Positions 1 to 4,843 of a stretch of 7,394 nucleotides of DNA are shown piece after piece (the first letter of the stretch is position 1; each line of letters opens with the position of its first letter). The DNA is from Paramuribaculum sp. (GTDB lineage Bacteria; Bacteroidota; Bacteroidia; Bacteroidales; Muribaculaceae). The stretch lies in assembly GCA_029058705.1 (NCBI GenBank), contig JAIDXA010000274.1:4077-11470 (forward strand), written 5' to 3'. The notes under the pieces were generated by a model, which saw only the letters and a program-made list of their open reading frames with translations, did not search any database and was not told the origin of the DNA. A program made the translations under genes and the position numbers.

Positions 1-1
1 C

Positions 2-442
2 CGCTCCCCCCTCGCCCCATTCTTCAAAATCGGCGCCAGCTACAACGTTTTCTACAACTCCGACCCCCGCTACAAGTTTCTTGTCGGTTTCCGCTACGGA
101 TTCTCCCCTTTCTCCTACCGGATTACCGACATAACACTCTCCGACCCCTACTGGGACATAACCTCGACATTCGACATCCCGCGTCAGAACGCAACCGCAG
201 GCTATCTCGACATCCTCGCAGGAGTCCGCGTCAACATCGTCAGCAACTTCTCCATCGGATGGGACCTGAGGTTCCACACAATTCTCCACGAAAGCAAAAG
301 CGCCTACGGAAAACCGATGTACATTCCCGGCTACGGAAAACGCGGAGCCGCCATCACAGGAACCCTCTCGCTCGTCTACACTTTTGAATTGAACCGTCCG
401 GCCCCGGATGGAGTTATTAATGACAACGACAGAAAACAATAA
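2..442 (+). CDS. DUF6048-like outer-membrane protein, C-terminal part (5' end outside window)
   Basis: An open frame runs from the window edge to TAA at 440-442 and gives the last 146 residues of a protein whose start lies outside. It alternates aromatic and polar residues as in outer-membrane beta-strands: a GASYNVFYN strand, then FLVGFRYGFSPFSYRI, then YLDILAGVRVNIVSNFSIGW, a YIPGYGK turn, and a late SLVYTFEL strand that resembles the closing strand of a barrel. From memory, the LRYGFSPF, AGVRV and YIPGYG signatures match the DUF6048 family of Bacteroidales, which has no assigned function; I could not run a profile search. After YTFEL there is a short hydrophilic tail rich in Asp and Asn. 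The stop lies 25 bases before the preferred start of the SDR gene, or overlaps it if an earlier SDR start is used, so the genes are probably co-transcribed. The frame is sound; the family name is moderately sure. Confidence 0.75.
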   Translation, partial: RSPLAPFFKIGASYNVFYNSDPRYKFLVGFRYGFSPFSYRITDITLSDPYWDITSTFDIPRQNATAGYLDILAGVRVNIVSNFSIGWDLRFHTILHESKSAYGKPMYIPGYGKRGAAITGTLSLVYTFELNRPAPDGVINDNDRKQ

Positions 443-467
443 CCTTCAATTCAAAAATCTCCTGAAA

Positions 468-1274
468 ATGAAACGGATCGTAATAATCGGCGCCTCATCC
501 GGCATTGGAAAACGGATTGCACTCGACTTCGCCCGCTACGGTTTCCGGCTCGGAATAGCCGCCCGGCGCGAGGACAGGCTCAAGGAAATCAAGAAACAAT
601 ATCCCGACCGCATCGAATATCTCCCGATCGACGTAACCGCCGACGACGCCGTCGGCCGGTTCAACCGCCTGATCGAAATGACCGGCGGAATGGACTGCCT
701 GCTGTTCTGTTCCGGAACCGGATTCCAGGACGAGGAACTCGTCGACAGCACGATCCGGACAACTCTCGACGTCAACGTCGTCGGATTCGCCCGCATCGTT
801 GCCGCAGCCTACCGCTACTTCCGCCAGACCGCAACTCTCTCACCCGGACGCATCGCCGCCATCACATCCGTAGCCGCGACAAAAGGTCTCGGAATCGCGG
901 CCGCCTACAGCTCCTCGAAACGCTTCCAGCAGCAATTTCTCGACTCCCTCGAGCAACTCGCCTACACACAGCAGGTAAACGTACGGTTCACCGACATACG
1001 CCCCGGGTTCGTACGCACCGACATCCTGCGCGCCGACCGCAACTACCCTATGATCATGTCTGTCGACCAGGCCGCACCGCTCATCGAAAAAGCAATCCTC
1101 ACAGGCCGCCGGCGCGCGACAATCGACTCCCGGTGGGCAATCGCAACCGCCCTATGGAAAATGATTCCCTCATGCCTCTGGAAACGCATCAACCTCGTCA
1201 GCCTCTCCAACCCCAAAGACGCCCCCGATGCCACATGCCCGCTGAATCTTCATAAAAACAACATATCAGAATGA
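468..1274 (+). CDS. SDR-family NAD(P)-dependent oxidoreductase
   Basis: This is a classical short-chain dehydrogenase/reductase of 268 residues, cytoplasmic, with unknown substrate. The Rossmann nucleotide-binding motif GASSGIG is at residues 8-14. ARR at 32-34, after the second beta-strand, suggests NADP(H) preference. D56 in IDVT is the usual adenine contact, and N103 in NVVG is the conserved Asn. S134 in AITSVAA, Y147 and K151 (YSSSK) complete the catalytic set, and RPGFVRTD at 178-185 follows the active site as usual. I chose the ATG at 468 because SDRs normally begin a few residues before the first strand (MKRIVIIGA). In-frame ATGs at 408 and 420 would add 20 or 16 residues and overlap the preceding gene's end. 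The tail after residue 220 is basic and hydrophobic (a TALWKMIPSCLWKR stretch) and may associate with membrane or form the substrate lid. The stop overlaps the start of rpiB. Family assignment is secure; specificity is not predictable. Confidence 0.93.
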   Translation: MKRIVIIGASSGIGKRIALDFARYGFRLGIAARREDRLKEIKKQYPDRIEYLPIDVTADDAVGRFNRLIEMTGGMDCLLFCSGTGFQDEELVDSTIRTTLDVNVVGFARIVAAAYRYFRQTATLSPGRIAAITSVAATKGLGIAAAYSSSKRFQQQFLDSLEQLAYTQQVNVRFTDIRPGFVRTDILRADRNYPMIMSVDQAAPLIEKAILTGRRRATIDSRWAIATALWKMIPSCLWKRINLVSLSNPKDAPDATCPLNLHKNNISE

Positions 1275-1735
1275 CTTCAACCATCACACCCGAAACCAAC
1301 CCCGTCATCGCAATCTGCAGCGACCATGCCGGATTTGAACTGAAAAAAGAAATAATCAGCTACCTCCACGAAAAAGGATTCCGGACCGACGACTTCGGAA
1401 CTCACTCCGACGCATCATGCGACTATCCCGACTTCGCCCATCCATGCGCCGAAGCCGTTGAATCCGGACGGGCATCCGCCGGAATCGCAATGTGCGGATC
1501 AGGCAACGGCATCGCCATGACCCTCAACAAACACCAGGGCATCCGCGCGGCTCTCTGCTGGCAGCCCGAACTCGCTTCGCTTGCCCGCGCCCACAACAAC
1601 GCCAACATACTTGTCATGCCCGCTCGGTTCATCAGCGTCGAAACAGCCCGACACATCGTCGACGCATTTCTCGACACCCCCTTCGAAGGCGGTCGCCACA
1701 TTGCCCGGATCAACAAAATCCCCCTCGGCAAATAA
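1271..1735 (+). CDS. rpiB: Ribose-5-phosphate isomerase B (RpiB/LacA/LacB family)
   Basis: This 154-residue protein should interconvert ribose 5-phosphate and ribulose 5-phosphate in the non-oxidative pentose phosphate pathway, in the cytoplasm. The family signature is complete: SDHAGFELK at 17-25 with D18 and H19, DYPDFA at 51-56, the catalytic Cys75 in CGSGNG (Ser77 where the E. coli enzyme has Thr), NKHQGIRA at 86-93, ARAHNNANIL with His108, and EGGRH at 139-143. A catalytic Cys at this position fits the E. coli-type enzyme and not the Mycobacterium type that uses Glu. A short extension of about 10 residues precedes the first strand. The start codon overlaps the SDR stop in ATGA, so translation is probably coupled. 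Allose-6-phosphate isomerases share this fold, so that activity cannot be excluded. In relatives I would expect rpiB next to transketolase; here the visible partner is an SDR. Confidence 0.95.
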   Translation: MTSTITPETNPVIAICSDHAGFELKKEIISYLHEKGFRTDDFGTHSDASCDYPDFAHPCAEAVESGRASAGIAMCGSGNGIAMTLNKHQGIRAALCWQPELASLARAHNNANILVMPARFISVETARHIVDAFLDTPFEGGRHIARINKIPLGK

Positions 1736-1754
1736 TCCTGCATCAGTCTTTTTT

Positions 1755-1770
1755 GTCGGACCGGTCCGAC
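1755..1770. other. Perfect 16-bp palindrome in the convergent intergenic region
   Basis: The sequence gtcggaccggtccgac is its own reverse complement. It is preceded on the + strand by six T (1749-1754). The T-run is on the wrong side for a + strand terminator, and the - strand would read A after it, so this is not a standard intrinsic terminator. It could be a protein-binding site, or it may act with the larger hairpin next to it. No function can be assigned. Confidence 0.5.
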
Positions 1771-1778
1771 GAACGTAC

Positions 1779-1815
1779 CGACGCCCTGCCGACAGCATAT
1801 GTCAGCAGGGCGTTG
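1779..1815. terminator. Strong stem-loop between convergent genes, putative transcription end
   Basis: Arms 1779-1789 and 1805-1815 pair over 11 positions, ten Watson-Crick plus one G-T pair. A single C-A mismatch follows, then a further 4-bp stem (GACA/TGTC) with loop GCATA at 1795-1799. It sits 43 bases after the rpiB stop and 21 bases before the stop of the convergent LRR gene, where a shared terminator would be expected. The G-T pair is a tolerated G-U wobble only in the + strand transcript. No T-run follows on either strand, so it is either a non-canonical or Rho-assisted end, or simply a stabilising 3' hairpin. Confidence 0.5.
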
Positions 1816-1819
1816 ATAT

Positions 1820-2112
1820 CAGTTGTCATCTCACCGTCAGATCTTTATCTTGTGCGAGGTCGCGCCTGTGCGCACTATGTAGAAGCCCGGACGCAGAGCA
1901 AGTCTCAGCGGACTCTCGCCCGTGGCTACGCCTGAGCCTACCAGTCTGCCAGATGTGTCGAAAACAGAGGCCTGCATCATCGAACCGGCCGTAACCGTGA
2001 TTCCGTCGACATCGATGTCAACACGCACATCTGCCCCATCATCCGATGTATCTCCAATTCCCGCGCCGAGATATTCCACAAATGAATCCTTCCCGACTAT
2101 TGTCTTGAACTC
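1820..2112. repeat. 293-bp perfect direct repeat, copy 1 (tail of LRR gene 1)
   Basis: By direct comparison this stretch is identical at every base to 3338-3630, an offset of 1518 bp. It covers 17 bp beyond the stop codon plus the last 91 codons and stop of the LRR gene, which encode the linker and sorting domain. The first mismatches are at 2113 and 2115. Identity then drops quickly with distance, although the two genes stay homologous all the way to their starts. Confidence 0.95.
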
Positions 2113-3228
2113 ACGCCACACCGGCGCGCTACGGTAAGCCTCCTCGCTGCCCGTGGGGACCACAAGCGTAACATTCTCATAGTCATCCGTCAGGCCTGTC
2201 GGTTTCGCGTCACGCAAGCCCCAATTACGGTAATTTTCCAATTCCGTTTCTGTATAAAATTTACTTCCGGGTTCAATGTAGAGCCATTCGCCTGGATTCT
2301 CAATCACAGGAGGTTCGGACGCCATCGAAACAATTGTCTCGCAACCGGTGATGGCCTTCTCCTGCGATGCAAACCGGTCGGTCGGAGGTATCACCACGGT
2401 CTTGACTCCGATTACCGATGTTTCCCATAACATAAAGCGGCTTCTCGGCAAAAGGAACACATCATCCTCTATGTTGTGATATTTTATCGCTGCAGTCCGA
2501 AGTGTAGGCGCATACCCTTCATCATAAACCGCCTGATTCTCGCTGAAATGCACCCTTATCCTATTGTCCACCCAACAGAAACCGCACAGAGTCGCCATCG
2601 AGTCAGGCAGGAATAAATCCGTCAATGCAGTTCCCTCCAGCGCACGCTCGCCGATGAGCAACGGAGGCACATCTTTAGGAATATCGATCGACTCAAGTTT
2701 CGGGCAATCAAAAAATGCAAGTTTATAAATAGTAGATAGCCCTTTCGGAAGTTTGACAGATCTAAGATTCGGGTTACACGCCATGCCATGATCATCGATG
2801 CCCGCAACAACATATTCAAGCCCCTTATAGCTGATCACTTCAGGAATTTCCAGATCCCCGCTATAATACTCCGTATCACATCGGTATGTCGGAGGACTCG
2901 GCTCTTCCAACGGTGAAATAACCGATTCCGGTCTATACATTGGCCTGAAAGCCTTATAAACCGGTTCTGATTGAGCCATCTGATACTGATTCGTATTTAC
3001 AGTGTCCGCCACCGCTGTATAATATCTTGTATCGCCATTAGTCACCATAGCCTGAGGACCGACCGGTGGAACATCGGGTAGATATTCTTTAAAAAGAAAA
3101 TAGTAATAGCCGTCAATCAGATATGTATAAAAAAACTGGTCAAGATAGCTTGAGCTTATTTGAGCAACCGTCTGGACAGGTAACCAAAACATTGCTGCCA
3201 TCACGGTAAATATACTTATTTTTTTCAT
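1837..3228 (-). CDS. Secreted leucine-rich-repeat (BspA/LRR_5-like) protein with T9SS-type sorting domain, paralogue 1
   Basis: This 463-residue protein starts with a signal peptide (residues 1-22) ending TVA, so Gln23 becomes the mature N-terminus. An aromatic segment follows at 24-50 (SSYLDQFFYTYLIDG and on). Irregular LRR_5/BspA-like repeats run from about 123 to 315: NLRSVKLP at 154-161, AFFDCPKLESIDIP at 171-184, ALTDLFLP at 201-208. The motif VPTGSEEAYRSAPVWREF at 357-374 is the usual end of BspA-like domains. About 400-463 is a T9SS type-A-like sorting domain (VFDTSGRLV, then RPGFYIVRTG). By analogy it is exported by Sec, crosses the outer membrane by T9SS, and is attached or released. 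It is the third gene of the - strand locus, 126 bp after its paralogue. The last 91 residues are identical to that paralogue, while the N-terminal two thirds have diverged. The ligand is unknown. The start is supported by the signal peptide. Confidence 0.88.
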   Translation of the reverse strand: MKKISIFTVMAAMFWLPVQTVAQISSSYLDQFFYTYLIDGYYYFLFKEYLPDVPPVGPQAMVTNGDTRYYTAVADTVNTNQYQMAQSEPVYKAFRPMYRPESVISPLEEPSPPTYRCDTEYYSGDLEIPEVISYKGLEYVVAGIDDHGMACNPNLRSVKLPKGLSTIYKLAFFDCPKLESIDIPKDVPPLLIGERALEGTALTDLFLPDSMATLCGFCWVDNRIRVHFSENQAVYDEGYAPTLRTAAIKYHNIEDDVFLLPRSRFMLWETSVIGVKTVVIPPTDRFASQEKAITGCETIVSMASEPPVIENPGEWLYIEPGSKFYTETELENYRNWGLRDAKPTGLTDDYENVTLVVPTGSEEAYRSAPVWREFKTIVGKDSFVEYLGAGIGDTSDDGADVRVDIDVDGITVTAGSMMQASVFDTSGRLVGSGVATGESPLRLALRPGFYIVRTGATSHKIKI

Positions 3229-3239
3229 AGAGTAGCTGC

Positions 3240-3335
3240 TTAATTATGTGAAACAATAATTCTCACGTTATCATTAGGATAATTATCAACCATCAGACTT
3301 ACCACATAAGCCCCATAACCGACATGCGCTCCGAC
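3240..3335 (-). pseudogene. Remnant of a second C25 peptidase gene (last 31 codons and stop)
   Basis: Read on the - strand, these 96 bases encode VGAHVGYGAYVV and on to RIIVSHN and stop, exactly the protein sequence of the last 31 residues of the intact C25 peptidase gene whose stop is at 4748. The two DNA segments differ at 5 positions (GCG/GCT, GGT/GGC, GGG/GGC, GCT/GCA, AAC/AAT), all in third codon positions and all silent. There is no start codon and no catalytic domain; the homology stops abruptly at 3335, and two bases later the repeated LRR tail begins. The paralogous LRR gene starts 11 bp after the remnant's stop, as the other starts 10 bp after the intact gene. This is what remains of a deleted or partly duplicated peptidase gene. 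Confidence 0.88.
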
Positions 3336-3337
3336 GC

Positions 3338-3630
3338 CAGTTGTCATCTCACCGTCAGATCTTTATCTTGTGCGAGGTCGCGCCTGTGCGCACTATGTAG
3401 AAGCCCGGACGCAGAGCAAGTCTCAGCGGACTCTCGCCCGTGGCTACGCCTGAGCCTACCAGTCTGCCAGATGTGTCGAAAACAGAGGCCTGCATCATCG
3501 AACCGGCCGTAACCGTGATTCCGTCGACATCGATGTCAACACGCACATCTGCCCCATCATCCGATGTATCTCCAATTCCCGCGCCGAGATATTCCACAAA
3601 TGAATCCTTCCCGACTATTGTCTTGAACTC
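3338..3630. repeat. 293-bp perfect direct repeat, copy 2 (tail of LRR gene 2)
   Basis: Identical to 1820-2112. It includes 17 bp downstream of the stop of LRR gene 2 and its last 91 codons. On its left it abuts, with two intervening bases (3336-3337), the remnant of the C25 gene, so the rearrangement breakpoint is about 3335-3338. Confidence 0.95.
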
Positions 3631-4737
3631 GCACCACACCGGCGCGCTACGGTAAGCCTCCTCGCTGCCAGTGGGAACCACAAGCGTAACATTCTCGTAA
3701 TCTGCCGCCAGCCCTGTCGGCTTTGCATCACGCAGGCCGAATTCCTTAGTTCTGTCGTCTTCGGTATAGTATCTGTACCCGGCCCAATAATAAAGCCATT
3801 CGCCCGGATTCTCTACCACAGGAGGTTCGGCTGCCATCGAAACGATCGTCTCGCATCCCGCTATAGCTTTCTCCTGCGATGCGAACCGGTCTGTCGGAGG
3901 TATCACAACGGTTTTCACCCCCGTCACAGATCCCTCGCATAACATAAAGCGGCTTCTCGGCAAAAGGAACACGCCCTCCTCTATATTGTGATACTTTATA
4001 GCCCCACCCCTGAGAATCGGAGCATAACCTTCATCATAAACCGCCTGATTCTCGCTGAAACGGATTTTTATTTTGTTGTCATAATAGCAGAAATTCTGAA
4101 GCTCCGACATCGAGTCCGGCAGCCACACTTCTGTCAATGCCGTCCCCTCAAGCGCCCGCTCGCCGAGGAAAAATGAGGGTGTGTCATGAGGAATTTCGAT
4201 CGACTCAAGTTTCGGACATTTGAAAAATGCAAGTTGTTCGATGCGCCACACGCTGCTTGGAAACTTGACCGACGTCAGATTGGGATTGCACGCCATTGCA
4301 TGTTCGCCGAGACAACTTACAATATAATCAACTCCTTTATAGCTGACGGTAGATGGTATCACGCAATCACCCCTATAGAACTCCTTGTCACACTGGTATG
4401 TCGGAGGGCCTGACCCTTCCAGCGGTGAAATAATAGGATCTCGGCCGGACAGCGGTCTGAAAGCCCTGCAGGCCGATTCTGCTTGCGCTGTCCCATCCTG
4501 ATTCGTATTGACCGTGTCCGCCACTGCCCAATAATATCTCGTATCTCCGCTGCCTACCGTAGCTGAAGGAGCCTGCTCGAATCCGGGTAGAAACTCTTTA
4601 AAAAGATAATAATAATAACCATCAATCAGATATGTGTACATAAACTGATCCATATAGCTTGAAGATACCTGAGCTACAGACTGAACCGGGATACAGACAA
4701 TAGCTATTAAAACGGACAGCAAACTTATTTTCTTCAT
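3355..4737 (-). CDS. Secreted leucine-rich-repeat (BspA/LRR_5-like) protein with T9SS-type sorting domain, paralogue 2
   Basis: This 460-residue protein has the same layout as paralogue 1. The signal peptide (1-22) ends SVA before Gln23, and an aromatic segment follows at 24-50 (SSYMDQFMYTYLIDG and on). BspA-like repeats run from about 122 to 312 (NLTSVKFP, AFFKCPKLESIEIP, ALTEVWLP), the VPTGSEEAYRSAPVWCEF motif is at 354-371, and a T9SS-like sorting domain is at about 397-460. I chose the ATG at 4737, 10 bp after the C25 stop, because it begins directly with MKKIS and the signal peptide, as in the paralogue. An in-frame ATG at 4764 would add nine residues (MFHIIKFEL) and overlap the peptidase gene. 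Close spacing implies co-transcription with the peptidase. The two proteins differ in the repeat region, including a small indel near residues 318-335, but are identical from EFKTIV to the end. Role unknown: adhesin, peptidase partner or substrate are all possible. Confidence 0.88.
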   Translation of the reverse strand: MKKISLLSVLIAIVCIPVQSVAQVSSSYMDQFMYTYLIDGYYYYLFKEFLPGFEQAPSATVGSGDTRYYWAVADTVNTNQDGTAQAESACRAFRPLSGRDPIISPLEGSGPPTYQCDKEFYRGDCVIPSTVSYKGVDYIVSCLGEHAMACNPNLTSVKFPSSVWRIEQLAFFKCPKLESIEIPHDTPSFFLGERALEGTALTEVWLPDSMSELQNFCYYDNKIKIRFSENQAVYDEGYAPILRGGAIKYHNIEEGVFLLPRSRFMLCEGSVTGVKTVVIPPTDRFASQEKAIAGCETIVSMAAEPPVVENPGEWLYYWAGYRYYTEDDRTKEFGLRDAKPTGLAADYENVTLVVPTGSEEAYRSAPVWCEFKTIVGKDSFVEYLGAGIGDTSDDGADVRVDIDVDGITVTAGSMMQASVFDTSGRLVGSGVATGESPLRLALRPGFYIVRTGATSHKIKI

Positions 4738-4747
4738 AAGCTCAAAT

Positions 4748-4843
4748 TTAATTATGTGAAACAATAATTCTCACATTATCATTAGGATAATTATCAACCA
4801 TCAGACTTACCACATATGCGCCATAGCCGACATGAGCTCCGAC
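4748..4843. repeat. Parent copy of the 96-bp C25 3'-end repeat
   Basis: This is the 3' end of the intact peptidase gene and matches 3240-3335 at 91 of 96 bases (offset 1508 bp), with all differences silent. Beyond 4843 the similarity ends at once. With the 293-bp pair it defines two consecutive units of about 1.5 kb, 1820-3335 and 3338-4843, each made of an LRR gene plus a C25 gene end. Confidence 0.92.

Noticed and set aside
536..796. - strand open frames opposite the SDR gene and 1423-1798 opposite rpiB
   Set aside because: They are shadows of well-supported enzymes, with compositional bias and no motif.
1492..1994. Overlapping + strand open frames across rpiB and the intergenic gap
   Set aside because: They are Arg/Pro/Ser-rich out-of-frame readings of rpiB and antisense LRR sequence, with no recognisable family, and they run through the hairpin.
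1922..2137. Matching 71-codon + strand open frames at 1922-2137 and 3440-3655
   Set aside because: They lie antisense within the duplicated tails of the LRR genes, and their similarity is explained by the repeat itself. There is no sign of independent coding.
4738..4764. In-frame ATG at 4764 that would lengthen LRR paralogue 2 by nine residues
   Set aside because: It overlaps the peptidase stop, places MFHIIKFEL before a complete signal peptide, and the paralogue begins at the equivalent MKKIS.
1820..4843. An insertion sequence or other mobile element as the cause of the repeats
   Set aside because: No transposase, terminal inverted repeats or target duplications are visible. The repeats are gene ends in direct orientation.
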